Source: Comamonadaceae bacterium (GTDB taxonomy: Bacteria > Pseudomonadota > Gammaproteobacteria > Burkholderiales > Burkholderiaceae_C). Taken from it: a stretch of 51,673 nt of DNA. Shown here piece by piece: positions 15,445-25,287 of the stretch. The position numbers were made by a program, and so were the translations under genes. Under the pieces are notes generated by a model. That model made no database searches and was not told the origin of the DNA. It worked only from the letters and a program-made list of their open reading frames with translations. Location: assembly GCA_947451385.1 (NCBI GenBank), contig CANFYZ010000017.1, positions 1 through 51,673 on the forward strand, written 5' to 3'. How positions within the stretch are numbered: position 1 is the first letter of the stretch; the number at the start of each line of letters is the position of its first letter.

Positions 15445-16065
15445 TCAAGCGATGTGCAGGGCCTTGAAGGTATCGGCCCGCGACCTGCGCTGGGCCACAT
15501 ACTTCAGCCTCTGGGCATGAACGATGGTTTTGAGATCGAACAAGGCGCGTTCGAAAACTTCGTTGATTATAACGAAATCGAATTCTTTGGCCTGCGCCAT
15601 CTCTATCGCCGCATTTTGCATGCGCAAATCAATGATGTCGGGCGCATCCTCGCCGCGCCGCTCCAGGCGAGAGCGTAATTCCTCCCAGCTGGGAGGCAGG
15701 ATGAAAATCAAAATCGCATTGGCGTACATCTTTTTGATTTGCAGTCCGCCTTGGTAGTCAATCTCCAAAACCACGTCAGCACCCTGTGACATGCGCTCTT
15801 CGATCATTTTCTTCGAGGTGCCATAGCGCTGGCCATGCACATGCGCCCACTCGACAAAGGCATCGGCCAAGACCATGGCGTCAAATTCTTGCTGCGAGGC
15901 AAAAAAGTATTCGCGGCCGTGTTTTTCTTGGCCTCGGGGCGCGCGCGTGGTGTGCGAGACCGAGGGCTGGACGTTGGAGTCGAGCTCCAGCAGCGCGTTG
16001 ACTAAACTGGATTTGCCCGCGCCGCTGGGCGCCGCAACGACGTAGAGATTACCGGGATATTCCAT
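15445..16065 (-). CDS. gmk: Guanylate kinase
   Basis: The 206-residue enzyme phosphorylates GMP to GDP. The P-loop is at 11-20 ([10 protein letters not shown]). The GMP-binding region follows with [19 protein letters not shown], then the lid and [11 protein letters not shown] 16065 has AAGGAAG upstream. An in-frame TTG at 16101 would overlap yicC and is not used. It lies 28 bases after yicC and upstream of rpoZ. Confidence 0.96.
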   Translation of the reverse strand: MEYPGNLYVVAAPSGAGKSSLVNALLELDSNVQPSVSHTTRAPRGQEKHGREYFFASQQEFDAMVLADAFVEWAHVHGQRYGTSKKMIEERMSQGADVVLEIDYQGGLQIKKMYANAILIFILPPSWEELRSRLERRGEDAPDIIDLRMQNAAIEMAQAKEFDFVIINEVFERALFDLKTIVHAQRLKYVAQRRSRADTFKALHIA

Positions 16066-16093
16066 TTTCGGTCTTCCTTTGGTGGGGCAAGTG

Positions 16094-17008
16094 CTATTCA
16101 ATGTTTTGCACTTGCTCGCGCATTTGCTCGATCAGCACTTTCATATCGACCGAGATTTTGGTCAACTCCAGTGCGGCAGATTTGGAGCCCAGCGTATTTG
16201 CTTCGCGGTGCAGTTCTTGGATCAAGAAGTCCAAGCGTTTACCGATGTCGCCCCCCTGGGTCACCAAACGGCTGATTTCCTCCAAATGGGAAGCCGTTCG
16301 GGTCAACTCTTCGGCCACATCGATGCGGATCGCGAAGGCCGTGGCTTCAGAAAGAGCGCGATCTTGCGCCGCTTCCGGCAGGATCGCCCCCTCGGTCAGG
16401 GCCATCGCCTCTTTCCAGCGTTCCAAAAATCGATTCCGCTGCTGTTCAACCAATTGGGGGACCAAAGGGGCTGCCAATTGAGTCAAGGACCGCAGCTGCT
16501 GGATGTGGTCTTGCAGCATGGCGGCCAACCGAGCGCCTTCGCGCTCACGGGCTGACATCAGGGCCTGCACCGCTTGTTTGGCCAGGGGCAGCAAGACGGC
16601 TTCGGTCACCACGCCGCCGCTGCGTTCTTGGGCAGCCAAGCGCAGCACGTCGGCGACACTGAGATCGCGTGCGCCGGGCAGCCAAGTCTGAACCCTGTTT
16701 TGCAAACTCAGCAGGCGCTGCAGCGCGGCTGCTTGGGGTTCGGTCACGCTGCCTTCGGCGCTGTCAGACACGGCGCGGACTTCGATTTTGCCGCGTTTAA
16801 TGTGCCGGGTGATCAGTTCTCGCAGCGCCGGTTCAAAGGCGCGCAGCTCATCAGGCAGCCGAAAACTCAGATCGAGAAAGCGGCTGTTGACGGATCGGAT
16901 TTCCAGTCCCAAACGTTGCGCTGAGGTGCTGCGCGACTCGGTGTTTCCAGCGTCTGCCGACGTGCTGTGTTGCACGCTTGCATAACCGGTCATGCTGTAA
17001 ACTGGCAT
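16094..17008 (-). CDS. yicC: YicC family endoribonuclease-like protein
   Basis: The 304-residue product opens with [10 protein letters not shown] and has [12 protein letters not shown], both standard for YicC. The C-terminal part matches the associated domain ([20 protein letters not shown]). Family members are reported to act as RNases in E. coli. ATG 17008 is preferred, with AAGGA upstream. It starts the operon yicC-gmk-rpoZ and is divergent from rph. Confidence 0.93.
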   Translation of the reverse strand: MPVYSMTGYASVQHSTSADAGNTESRSTSAQRLGLEIRSVNSRFLDLSFRLPDELRAFEPALRELITRHIKRGKIEVRAVSDSAEGSVTEPQAAALQRLLSLQNRVQTWLPGARDLSVADVLRLAAQERSGGVVTEAVLLPLAKQAVQALMSAREREGARLAAMLQDHIQQLRSLTQLAAPLVPQLVEQQRNRFLERWKEAMALTEGAILPEAAQDRALSEATAFAIRIDVAEELTRTASHLEEISRLVTQGGDIGKRLDFLIQELHREANTLGSKSAALELTKISVDMKVLIEQMREQVQNIE

Positions 17009-17125
17009 CAATGTGTTCCTTGCTGCGGCGCGGGTTCTAGCCCGATGCCTGTGCACAAGTCCCTAACCCGGGTAACCCCAGTAAATGGCTGTGCATGAAA
17101 CAGACCATTATCTCAAACTCAAACC

Positions 17126-17860
17126 ATGACCCTGCCATCTTCTGCTTACGTGCGCCCCGGGCGCGCCAATGACCAATTGCGCGCGGTGCGCATCACCCGC
17201 GGTTTCACCATGCACGCCGAGGGATCGGTGCTGATTGAGTTTGGCCATACCCGCGTGCTTTGCACCGCCTCGGTAGAAGAAAAAGTGCCTGGCCATAAAA
17301 AAGGCAGTGGCGAAGGCTGGGTCACGGCCGAATACGGCATGTTGCCCCGCGCCACCCACACCCGCAGCGACCGCGAAGCCGCGCGCGGGAAGCAAAGCGG
17401 TCGCACCCAAGAAATCCAACGTTTGATTGGCCGCTCTTTGCGTGCGGTGTTTGACTTGAAGAAACTGGGCGAGCGCACCCTTCATTTGGACTGCGATGTG
17501 TTGCAAGCCGACGGCGGCACCCGCACGGCCAGTATCACCGGCGCCTTTGTCGCGGCGCAAGATGCCGTGAACGGCCTGATCGCGCAAGGCAAATTGACCG
17601 AGTCGCCCATCATCGCCCATGTGGCCGCCATTTCGGTGGGGCTCAAAGACGGCCAGCCCCTGTTGGACCTGGACTATCTGGAAGACTCTGCCTGCGACAC
17701 AGACATGAATGTCGTGATGACTGGCGCGGGTCACTTTGTGGAGGTGCAAGGCACCGCCGAAGGCGTGGCCTTTACCCGGCAGGAAATGGACAGTTTGCTG
17801 GCCTTGGCCGACAAAGGGATTGGCGAGCTGATTGTGCTTCAACACCAAGCGTTGGCTTGA
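17126..17860 (+). CDS. rph: Ribonuclease PH
   Basis: The 244-residue phosphorolytic exoribonuclease trims tRNA 3' ends. Conserved features are [26 protein letters not shown], the arginine-rich [20 protein letters not shown] phosphate-binding segment, and [19 protein letters not shown]. Length is full for the family. It is first in a plus-strand group with rdgB and hemW, three bases ahead of rdgB. Confidence 0.96.
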   Translation: MTLPSSAYVRPGRANDQLRAVRITRGFTMHAEGSVLIEFGHTRVLCTASVEEKVPGHKKGSGEGWVTAEYGMLPRATHTRSDREAARGKQSGRTQEIQRLIGRSLRAVFDLKKLGERTLHLDCDVLQADGGTRTASITGAFVAAQDAVNGLIAQGKLTESPIIAHVAAISVGLKDGQPLLDLDYLEDSACDTDMNVVMTGAGHFVEVQGTAEGVAFTRQEMDSLLALADKGIGELIVLQHQALA

Positions 17861-17863
17861 AAG

Positions 17864-18466
17864 ATGCAAATCGTTTTAGCGTCTAACAACGCCGGCAAGC
17901 TGGCCGAATTACAGGCCATGTTGGGCCCTTTGCAGGTCGAATTGTTGCGCCAAGGGGACTTGGGAATTTCTGAGGCTGCCGAGCCATTTCATACCTTTGT
18001 AGAAAACGCTTTGTCCAAGGCCCGGCATGCTTCGCTGGCCAGCGGCTTGCCGGCATTGGCCGATGATGCCGGGCTCTGTGTCGATGCCTTTGGTGGCCAA
18101 CCGGGTGTCGATACCGCTTTTTACGCCACGCGTTTTGGCTACGCCAAAAGCGATGACAACAACGTCACTGCTTTGTTAGAGCAAATGCAAGGTTTGAAGA
18201 ACCGCCGTGCGGCCATGGTCAGTACCTTGGTGGCCGTGCGTTCGGCGCAAGATCCCGAACCCCTGATCGCGGTGGGCCGTGTGGTGGTGGACATCACCAC
18301 GGAGCGTTTGGGACAGAACGGTTTCGGTTTTGATCCGGTCATGCGCTTGCCCGCCCTGGGTCAAACTTTTGCGCAGATGCCCACCGAGGTTAAAAATGCC
18401 CACAGTCACCGCGGCGCAGCGGCACAGGCCATGCTGTTGTTGATTCGCGATCGTTGGATGGCATGA
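17864..18466 (+). CDS. rdgB: XTP/dITP diphosphatase (RdgB/HAM1 type)
   Basis: The 200-residue product cleans noncanonical purine triphosphates from the nucleotide pool. It begins MQIVLASNNAGKLAEL, with the SNNAGK substrate motif, and has the ADDAGLCVDAFGGQPGVDTA block and the late FGFDPV and SHRGAA motifs. It starts three bases after rph and ends overlapping the hemW start (ATGA). Confidence 0.95.
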   Translation: MQIVLASNNAGKLAELQAMLGPLQVELLRQGDLGISEAAEPFHTFVENALSKARHASLASGLPALADDAGLCVDAFGGQPGVDTAFYATRFGYAKSDDNNVTALLEQMQGLKNRRAAMVSTLVAVRSAQDPEPLIAVGRVVVDITTERLGQNGFGFDPVMRLPALGQTFAQMPTEVKNAHSHRGAAAQAMLLLIRDRWMA

Positions 18467-19707
18467 TCGACATTCGGCCTGACGGTTTGGAGTCCCCCTC
18501 AGCCCAAGCGCTGGACGTGATGCACGCGATGCGCCCGGGCGTTTTGCAATTTGCAACCTTGCCGCCCCTGTCTTTGTATGTCCACTTACCCTGGTGTTTA
18601 AAGAAGTGCCCGTACTGCGATTTCAATTCGCACGAATGGCGCGGGGGGGCATCGTCCGAGCCGCCTGAGACCGCTTATATCGACGCCTTGATGGCCGACC
18701 TGGAAGCCAGCCTGCCCCTGATTTGGGGGCGTTCGGTGCACAGTATTTTCATCGGCGGGGGAACCCCCAGCCTTTTTTCGCCGCAAGCGATTGAGCACCT
18801 GATCAGCGGCCTGCGGGCGCGTTTGAGGTTGGAAGCCGATTGTGAAATCACCCTGGAAGCCAACCCCGGCACATTTGAGAAAAACCGTTTTAAAGCCTTT
18901 GGGTCGGCTGGCGTGACCCGCTTGTCTATCGGGGTGCAAAGTTTTAACGACACGCACTTAAACGCCTTGGGCCGGGTTCATGACGGTGCCCAGGCCCAGG
19001 CGGCGGTGGCCGAGGCGGCCCAGGCCTTTGATACTTTCAACCTGGACATCATGTATGCCTTGCCGGGTCAAACCCTGCAAGACCTGGCGCAGGATGTGCA
19101 AACGGCGCTGTCTTTTGATCCGCCGCATGTGTCGATTTACCACCTGACCATTGAGCCCAATACGCTGTTTGCCAAAACACCGCCGGTGCTTCCCGAAGAC
19201 GATACCGCTTACGCCATGATGGACCGCATCACGGAGATGACGGCCGCCCAAGGTTTGGCGCGGTATGAGGTCTCTGCTTATGCCCAAGCTGATCACCAGT
19301 GTTGGCACAACTTGAATTACTGGCAATTTGGCGACTATTTAGGCATTGGTGCTGGCGCTCACAGCAAGCTGACCTTTGCGCACCGGGTGGTGCGGCAGGT
19401 GCGTTTTCGGGAACCGCAGCTGTACATGCAGCAAGCGTGCAAGGGCTTGCCTGTGACGCGCAGCGAAGACGTGGCGCGCAGCGAATTGCCGTTTGAATTC
19501 ATGCTCAACGCACTGCGGCTGAAAGAAGGCTTCAAACTGAGTGATTACACAGAGCGTACCGGCTTGGCCTTGACCAGCGTACAAAAGGGCTTGCAGCTGG
19601 CTGAACAAAAAGGGCTGATTGCGCGGGACTGGGCACGCGTTTGGCCCACCGATTTAGGTTTTGATTTTTTGAGCGATTTGCAATCGCTGTTTCTGGCAGA
19701 CGCTTGA
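18463..19707 (+). CDS. hemW: Radical SAM heme chaperone HemW
   Basis: The 414-residue product has the radical-SAM cluster motif with HemW spacing, CLKKCPYC (C45, C49, C52), within YVHLPWC, then GGGTPSLF and the NLDIMYALPGQT strand. HemW was long annotated as an oxygen-independent coproporphyrinogen oxidase but lacks that enzyme's extra features. It is thought to insert heme into respiratory proteins. ATG 18463 overlaps the rdgB stop as ATGA, giving translational coupling. The N-terminal extension of about 35 residues before the core is longer than in E. coli. Confidence 0.94.
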   Translation: MIDIRPDGLESPSAQALDVMHAMRPGVLQFATLPPLSLYVHLPWCLKKCPYCDFNSHEWRGGASSEPPETAYIDALMADLEASLPLIWGRSVHSIFIGGGTPSLFSPQAIEHLISGLRARLRLEADCEITLEANPGTFEKNRFKAFGSAGVTRLSIGVQSFNDTHLNALGRVHDGAQAQAAVAEAAQAFDTFNLDIMYALPGQTLQDLAQDVQTALSFDPPHVSIYHLTIEPNTLFAKTPPVLPEDDTAYAMMDRITEMTAAQGLARYEVSAYAQADHQCWHNLNYWQFGDYLGIGAGAHSKLTFAHRVVRQVRFREPQLYMQQACKGLPVTRSEDVARSELPFEFMLNALRLKEGFKLSDYTERTGLALTSVQKGLQLAEQKGLIARDWARVWPTDLGFDFLSDLQSLFLADA

Positions 19708-19737
19708 AACCTGCCTTCGATGCCGAGGGCTGATTTT

Positions 19738-20106
19738 TTAAGCCGTCATCGGTTGGTTCGCTCGACCCATGTGCTCGCCCAAATCGGCAAACAATTTGAG
19801 TGTTTTCTCCGAGGGAATCAGGTACTTGGCGCGGCGATCGCCTTCTTGGTTAAAGGCGACCAACATCTCTTTTTGCCGCAACCGGGTGATGCGCTTGTGC
19901 AGCGTAGCGGGAGACCCCAAAGATTCGAGTGCGATCGCTTCGCGCACCGTCATCGGTCGATCTTCGAACCAGCACAAAGCCACGGCCTCCAGTAGCGCCC
20001 GCTCATTGGCATCCAAAGCCACCGCAGAAGCGTCAGACTGCAAAGCCTTGGCCAATTGCAAGAAACGAAAATAGGCTTCAGCCAGAGGTGAACGGTTTGA
20101 TTTCAT
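19738..20106 (-). CDS. Small MarR-like winged-helix regulator
   Basis: The 122-residue product contains a winged-helix region: MTVREAIALESLGSPATLHK, then RITRLRQKEMLVAFNQEGDR, then RRAKYLIP, like a MarR recognition helix and wing. The N-terminal helices are short. It converges on hemW and lies upstream of nothing on its strand in the next 30 bases. A stand-alone regulator is inferred. The target is unknown. Confidence 0.75.
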   Translation of the reverse strand: MKSNRSPLAEAYFRFLQLAKALQSDASAVALDANERALLEAVALCWFEDRPMTVREAIALESLGSPATLHKRITRLRQKEMLVAFNQEGDRRAKYLIPSEKTLKLFADLGEHMGRANQPMTA

Positions 20107-20168
20107 GATGGGTTACTACTTTATCCCAAAGTGGATCGATTGAGGCTTTTAAAACGCTAAGTGTACGG

Positions 20169-22478
20169 TTAATTTTGAATTTGTAACCATAATCTATACG
20201 GCGTCAGCGGCATTTGCAGCCGAGAAGACACCGCCGAATGCCCCTGACGGGCCAAAGCATCGGCCACGGCATTGACCACCGCGGGCGTGGCACCGATGGT
20301 GCCTAACTCGCCAACCCCTTTGACGCCGAGGACGTTGTTTTTGCAAGGAATGCGCTCGTCCATCTGGGTTTCAAACATTTTGGGCATGATGTCCGCGTGC
20401 GGCACGGCATAGTCCATCAAGCTGCCGGTCAGCAATTGACCGCTCTCTGGGTCGTACGCCACTTGTTCCAGCAAAGCTTGGCCCAAGCCTTGCACCGCAC
20501 CGCCATCGAGTTGGCCGCGCACGATCAGCGGGTTGATCACTCGGCCCACATCGTTGACAGAAACGTAGGACGCGAGGGTGGTTTCGCCGGTATCGGGGTC
20601 CACTTCGACTTCGCAAATATGGCAGCCATTTGGCCAGGTCGGGCCTTTGGCGGCGGTGGTCGAGCGCAATTCAATCCGTTGGTCGGGCTGGCGCTGGGCC
20701 AATTCCGCCAAGCTGATGTGCAGGTCGGTACCTGCCACTTTGAATTGACCGGTTTCATAGACCAAGTCTTTTGGCGAAGCCTCTAAGGCTTGGGAAGCCA
20801 ATTCGCGGGCTTTTTCAAGGGTTTGGGTGGAGCCCACGCTGACCGCAGAGCCGCCGGTAAACAGAGAGCGTGAGCCGGCGCTGCCAAAGCCGTTGCCCCG
20901 GTCGGTATCGCCCATGACCACGCGCACTTGCGACAAGGGCACGTCAAACACATCAACGACCAATTGCGCCAATGAAGTGGCGATGCCTTGCCCCATGGCA
21001 TTGACCGCGGTGAAGACTTCAATCACGCCATCGGCCAACACTTGGACGTGCACGTTTTCTTCCAATGCGTTGCCGCCGGTCCATTCCAAGAAGGTGGCGA
21101 TGCCCAAACCGCGCCAAAGTCCTTTGGCTTTCGAGGCCGCTGCGCGGTCGGCAAAGTTGTCCCAATGGGCCAGAGCCAGGCCCTGGTCCATGATGGATTC
21201 GAAAGCGCCGGTGTCGTACACCTGGCCCATGGGGTTGGTGTAAGGCATCTGCGCGGGTTGAATAAAGTTCTTACGCCGCAGGGCAATGCGGTCGATACCG
21301 CTTTGCCGGGCAGCCTCGTCCATCAGGCGCTCCATGTTGTAAATGGCTTCAGGGCGACCTGCGCCGCGGTAAGCGCCGGTGCAAGCGGTGTTGGTCATCA
21401 CCCCGGTGAAGTGGTAGTCGATGGTTTGAATGTCATAGACGCTGCTTTGCACCCAAGGCCCAATCAGCAATTGAATGGCCAGGCCGGTCATGCCCGGGTA
21501 GGCGCCCACATTGGCTTTGGAGTGCACACGCAGCGCCAAGATTTTGCCTTCGGCATCCAGCGCCAAAGCGGCCTGACTTTCGATGTCGCGGCCATGCGCA
21601 CTGCTCAAAAAGTCCTCGCTGCGATCCGCGATCCAGCGCACCGGACGTTGCAGCTGGTGCGCGCAGTAAGCGGTGACCACATCTTCGGGGTAGGCTCCGG
21701 TTTTCATGCCAAAGCCGCCGCCGACATCACCCACAATCACACGAACGTCTTCGGGCTTTAAGCCCAGCAAGTCAGACACCACGCCACGCACGCCCGTCGG
21801 CATTTGGCTGCTGATGCGAACCGTCAAGCGGCCAGCATCCGGGTAGGCCAAAACACTGCGCGGTTCGATGGTCAGTGCCACCAGCCGCTGGTTGGTGATG
21901 TCCAGTTGCACCACATGGGCCGCTTGGGCAAAGGCCTGGGCCGCAGCTTCGGCGTTGCCGTAGCGGGTTTCGGCCACGCGGTTGTCGGGGCTGTCGGTGA
22001 TCAAGGGGGCGTTGGCGGCCAAAGCGTCTGTCAGGTTCACAGCGTGTGGCAGGTCTTGGTACTCAACGACCACCGCTTCAGCTGCGTCGCGCGCTTGTTG
22101 TTCGGTATCTGCCACCACAGCGGCCACGGCTTCGCCCACATACCGGGCCCGTTCTGCTGCCAATATATAACGATCAGGTGCGGCCAAAGGTGAGCCATCG
22201 GCGCGCTTGAAGTTGATCGCGCGGGGCATGGGTTTGACACCTGCCGCTTTGAGCTGTGGGCCCGTCACAATCAGACGCACACCGGGCATGGCCTGGGCGG
22301 CCGAAGTGTCGATGGACACAATGCGTGCATGGGGGTAAGGGGAGCGAACAAAGCACAAGCGAGTTTGCTCGGGCAAGTTGACATCGTTGGTGTATTGGCC
22401 CAGTCCTTGAAGCAATTGCGCATCTTCAACGCGTTCTACTGCTTGTCCGCTGCCGAATTTGAGTGAGGAGGATTCCAA
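20169..22478 (-). CDS. Xanthine dehydrogenase/CO dehydrogenase-like molybdopterin-binding large subunit (form II CoxL-like)
   Basis: The roughly 769-residue product is a molybdenum hydroxylase large subunit. It has the N-terminal a/b hammerhead domain (about 15-125), then GDVGGGFGMKTG, the substrate loop TGAYRGAGRPEA, and the late KGVGELGTIGA with the catalytic glutamate. AYRGAGR is the form II signature, not the AYRCSFR loop of true CO dehydrogenases, so the substrate is probably an organic N-heterocycle or aldehyde. No ATG fits the N-terminus. TTG 22478 has GGAG six bases upstream and is preferred to TTG 22490. The medium (FAD) and small (2Fe-2S) subunit genes are not adjacent. Confidence 0.88.
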   Translation of the reverse strand: MESSSLKFGSGQAVERVEDAQLLQGLGQYTNDVNLPEQTRLCFVRSPYPHARIVSIDTSAAQAMPGVRLIVTGPQLKAAGVKPMPRAINFKRADGSPLAAPDRYILAAERARYVGEAVAAVVADTEQQARDAAEAVVVEYQDLPHAVNLTDALAANAPLITDSPDNRVAETRYGNAEAAAQAFAQAAHVVQLDITNQRLVALTIEPRSVLAYPDAGRLTVRISSQMPTGVRGVVSDLLGLKPEDVRVIVGDVGGGFGMKTGAYPEDVVTAYCAHQLQRPVRWIADRSEDFLSSAHGRDIESQAALALDAEGKILALRVHSKANVGAYPGMTGLAIQLLIGPWVQSSVYDIQTIDYHFTGVMTNTACTGAYRGAGRPEAIYNMERLMDEAARQSGIDRIALRRKNFIQPAQMPYTNPMGQVYDTGAFESIMDQGLALAHWDNFADRAAASKAKGLWRGLGIATFLEWTGGNALEENVHVQVLADGVIEVFTAVNAMGQGIATSLAQLVVDVFDVPLSQVRVVMGDTDRGNGFGSAGSRSLFTGGSAVSVGSTQTLEKARELASQALEASPKDLVYETGQFKVAGTDLHISLAELAQRQPDQRIELRSTTAAKGPTWPNGCHICEVEVDPDTGETTLASYVSVNDVGRVINPLIVRGQLDGGAVQGLGQALLEQVAYDPESGQLLTGSLMDYAVPHADIMPKMFETQMDERIPCKNNVLGVKGVGELGTIGATPAVVNAVADALARQGHSAVSSRLQMPLTPYRLWLQIQN

Positions 22479-22661
22479 GGCTGTCTCCAAAAGGCGTGAT
22501 GGTGATCAAAGAGAAATCAAAGTCTTACACCAGTTTAGCTTCAGTCTATGGCCGGTGGTGTCACATGGGCTTGTGCGAATTGAACACCTCGCTTGTGAGT
22601 CCAGCTTTTCGCGATTAGCATTCAGATAATCACCTGATGGCGGGTGCTGGAGTTTTCAGTA

Positions 22662-23132
22662 ATGACAATTTTTTCTGTTTTTGTAATCTTTTTATTGTTT
22701 TTTTTGATGGCCGGCCTGCTGGTGTTTTATTTTCAGACGCAGCAAAGTTTGCGCGACATCACTCAGAGGGTCGGGCAATTACAGCCGCAGGTGCCCATGC
22801 GCTCAGCGAATGCCATCCGCTTGGAGCGCGCCGCCCATCAAGACCGGCTGGTTTTGATGGAAGCCGACCTGAACCAGTCCCCTCGGGACACGCTGGCTGA
22901 AGCCGAATTGACGCTGGTGGACCAATCGCGAGATGCCATTAAATTGTGCAACGACGAACTCAAACACACCGGTGAATGGATTGGTCTTCCATTTGATTTT
23001 GAATGGGCTGAAATGTTCAGCCGCATGCCCACGCTCAAGGCCCGCTATGCGGCCTCAGTTGAGGCTCTGGCCGCCGTCGACAACCCAAGTTTGACCAGTG
23101 ACCCACGAAGCACAGTCACTCGCCAAAAATAA
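22662..23132 (+). CDS. Hypothetical single-pass membrane protein
   Basis: The 156-residue product has one strong N-terminal membrane segment (about 4-24, rich in F, L and I), then a soluble charged helical part with no recognised domain. The pattern suggests a membrane-anchored coiled-coil protein like DUF2489 or YhcB-type proteins; this is only a resemblance. ATG 22662 has GGAG ten bases upstream. Its 3' end overlaps the convergent dehydrogenase gene by 78 bases, so the true C-terminus deserves care. The upstream gap to coxL holds both promoters. Confidence 0.6.
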   Translation: MTIFSVFVIFLLFFLMAGLLVFYFQTQQSLRDITQRVGQLQPQVPMRSANAIRLERAAHQDRLVLMEADLNQSPRDTLAEAELTLVDQSRDAIKLCNDELKHTGEWIGLPFDFEWAEMFSRMPTLKARYAASVEALAAVDNPSLTSDPRSTVTRQK

Positions 23133-23807
23133 AGCCACATTCGCCACCTCTTCGGGGGTGCCAAAACGTCCAGATGGGATGCTGCCCAAGATCCGCGCAT
23201 ACAGCTGCGGATTGTCTTTTTGCACCACATCCCAGGTGCCGCCTTCGAAAAAAATCGAACCCGGTGCGATGCAATTGACCCGGATGTGATGGGCCGCGTG
23301 CGCCAACGCCTGGGATTGCGCGTATTCCATGATGGCCGCTTTCACTGCGCCATAAGGCGGTGTGCGCACACTGGCCTTGAGGCCGGAGATCGAGGAGATG
23401 TGGATGATGTTGCCGCTGCCTTGCGCCAGAAATTGCGGCATGACCGCTTGGCTGGCACGGACCGAAGCCATTAAATCCACATTCAGGCTGGTGGCCCAGC
23501 CCGCCTCATCGTCCGTTCGGCCAAAGCCCGAGGCGTTGTTGACCAAAATATCCACCCCGCCTAAATCGGCCTGGGCTTGCGCTACCCAATCGGAAACGGC
23601 TTGGGCTTCAGCCAAATCACAAACTCGTGCACTCACCTGACGCCCGGTAGCGCGCAGCGTGGCTTCAGCTTGGGCCAAGGGGCCAGGCGCGCGAGCACAA
23701 ATCGCGACATCGGCCCCAGCCATGGCAAAAGCGCGGGCAATGGCCAAACCAATGCCCCGGCTGCCGCCTGTGACCAAAGCTCGTTTTCCGTTCAATGACA
23801 GTTGCAT
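23055..23807 (-). CDS. SDR family oxidoreductase
   Basis: The 250-residue classical short-chain dehydrogenase has the cofactor motif TGGSRGIGLAIA near residue 13, NNASG, SSISG and the catalytic PPYGAVKAAI (Tyr-x3-Lys). It ends with VDGGQSLN, the normal SDR terminus. ATG 23807 follows GAGGGAAAAG. The arginine after TGGSRG suggests NADP(H). The substrate is not predictable. The final 78 bases overlap the convergent membrane protein gene. Confidence 0.92.
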   Translation of the reverse strand: MQLSLNGKRALVTGGSRGIGLAIARAFAMAGADVAICARAPGPLAQAEATLRATGRQVSARVCDLAEAQAVSDWVAQAQADLGGVDILVNNASGFGRTDDEAGWATSLNVDLMASVRASQAVMPQFLAQGSGNIIHISSISGLKASVRTPPYGAVKAAIMEYAQSQALAHAAHHIRVNCIAPGSIFFEGGTWDVVQKDNPQLYARILGSIPSGRFGTPEEVANVALFLASDCASWVTGQTWVVDGGQSLN

Positions 23808-23896
23808 CGTCTTTTCCCTCCAGAGGTGAAGGGTCAGTGTAGACAGACCGCGGTTTGGGATCTGTCGCCGCATTGACCCGGGCGAATTGGCCCTGG

Positions 23897-24190
23897 TCAG
23901 GATGCGCGGCTGTAGGTTTTCGCCCAAGCGGTGACAGCGATGCTCACCCAAGTTAACCAAGCGGGGGTGATGGCTTTCTCGCGCCAAGGTCGGGTGGCCA
24001 GGATCAGTGCAGCCAACAAAGCCGCTAAGCCAGACAGTTTCAAAGGCTGATCGGCAGCCACGGCCTTGATCAGGGATTCCAGCACAGAGGGAGGGTGGTG
24101 CGGAGCTTCCAGTAACACGACACGAAGGTGTACCCGCGATGCCTGCAGGCGTTCCACAGGCGTCAAGTCGGTAGCGCGGGGAGCGATCAT
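23897..24190 (-). CDS. Small hypothetical membrane protein
   Basis: The 97-residue product has a central hydrophobic stretch (KLSGLAALLAALILA) and a second weaker one (LTWVSIAVTAWA). ATG 24190 overlaps the stop of the upstream gene as ATGA, so the two are translated as a pair. Such pairs resemble the YqjE/YqjK-type cell-envelope stress proteins found next to DUF883 genes in betaproteobacteria. No family is certain. Confidence 0.6.
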   Translation of the reverse strand: MIAPRATDLTPVERLQASRVHLRVVLLEAPHHPPSVLESLIKAVAADQPLKLSGLAALLAALILATRPWREKAITPAWLTWVSIAVTAWAKTYSRAS

Positions 24191-24570
24191 CGGGTTTGGA
24201 GTTCCTGGCACATCGCCATGTCGGCATAGACCTGACGTTTGAATTCAGACAAGGCCTGGCCTGTTGGCGCGAGGAAGGTGACCCACGCCAACGCCAGCGT
24301 CATGAACCAGCTCACCCCTGGTGCTGCGACCATCACCCAAGGCCATCCCATCGAATTGGGCGGCAAGACGCCCCAGAGCATGATCGCAACGCCCGAGAGC
24401 ACCAAAGCGACGATCGCCATGCACAGCGTCAAAATGCCCAACAAGGCTTTGAGCTTGGCTTGCCGCAAGGCCAGAGAAGCATCCGCACTGAGCAGGTCGG
24501 CATAAGCTTGGGCATGAACCACCAGCATTTTGGGGCGGTGGGCCAGCAAATAAACCAAAGGATGCGTCAT
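24187..24570 (-). CDS. Phage-holin-like (YqjE-type) membrane protein
   Basis: The 127-residue product has a polar N-terminal helix followed by two membrane segments (KALLGILTLCMAIVALVLSG and the WPWVMVAAPGVSWFMTLALA region) and a charged tail. This layout matches YqjE/phage holin family III proteins, which are of unclear function. It is coupled with the gene at 23897 and follows the Crp/Fnr-like gene by nine bases, suggesting one operon headed by that regulator. Confidence 0.65.
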   Translation of the reverse strand: MTHPLVYLLAHRPKMLVVHAQAYADLLSADASLALRQAKLKALLGILTLCMAIVALVLSGVAIMLWGVLPPNSMGWPWVMVAAPGVSWFMTLALAWVTFLAPTGQALSEFKRQVYADMAMCQELQTR

Positions 24571-24579
24571 CAAGGACTC

Positions 24580-25287
24580 CTAGGATTTGTGCATGTGCAC
24601 TTGGTAGTTTTGAAGGTCTGCGTCATAGCAACTGCAGCTGATGAGCTGCAGTCCTTTGCGGTCCAGTATGTGCATCTGTCCTCGAACGTAATGAATTAAT
24701 TTTTGATTTTTCAGAAGGGACGCCGCATGCGTAATGCCGACCCTGCTTGCGCCCAGCATGTGAGATAAAAATTCCTGGGTCATCGAAAAATGCTCACTCT
24801 CAGCGCGATCTTGGGTCATCAACAACCAACGTGCCAGCCGCGCTTCGATCTTGTGGAACTGTGTGCAGGCAACGTTTTGCGCGATTTGCTTCAGCACCAC
24901 AAAGGTGTACCGCTGCAACAGGCTATCTAGCTTTGGCGCTTGCTTTAAAACGCGCAAGAAATCTTTTCGGCCCACCCGAAGGGCTTCGCCACTGCCCTGA
25001 ACCACGGCGTGAAAGGGTGCTCGCTTATCACCCAACAAGACATTCAAACCGAGCATGCCTTCATGCCCCACCAAACGCACCTCTATGCATTCCAGAGGTT
25101 CGGTTAAGACCAGTTCAGAAATGAACGCGGTGGTGGGGAAGTAGACAAATTCAACCGCTTCATCGTGCGCATGCAAGACTTGTTCGAAGGACAGGGAGAT
25201 CGATTGGGCCCGGCTCAAGAATCTGCGCTGCTCTGAAGCGGGCAAGGCCGAAATCAATCGATTCCCGTTGATTTGTGGGGTGTTCAT
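24580..25287 (-). CDS. Crp/Fnr-type regulator, copy A
   Basis: The 235-residue product has an N-terminal cyclic-nucleotide-binding-like fold (VYFPTTAFISEL, then VRLVGHEGMLGL) and a C-terminal winged helix with MTQEFLSHMLGASRVGITHA. It lacks the cAMP pocket residues and the FNR cysteine cluster, so its signal is unknown. ATG 25287 is chosen. It is divergent from a paralogue at 25527 and probably cotranscribed with the two small membrane proteins downstream. These three genes suggest an envelope or redox stress unit. Confidence 0.85.
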   Translation of the reverse strand: MNTPQINGNRLISALPASEQRRFLSRAQSISLSFEQVLHAHDEAVEFVYFPTTAFISELVLTEPLECIEVRLVGHEGMLGLNVLLGDKRAPFHAVVQGSGEALRVGRKDFLRVLKQAPKLDSLLQRYTFVVLKQIAQNVACTQFHKIEARLARWLLMTQDRAESEHFSMTQEFLSHMLGASRVGITHAASLLKNQKLIHYVRGQMHILDRKGLQLISCSCYDADLQNYQVHMHKS

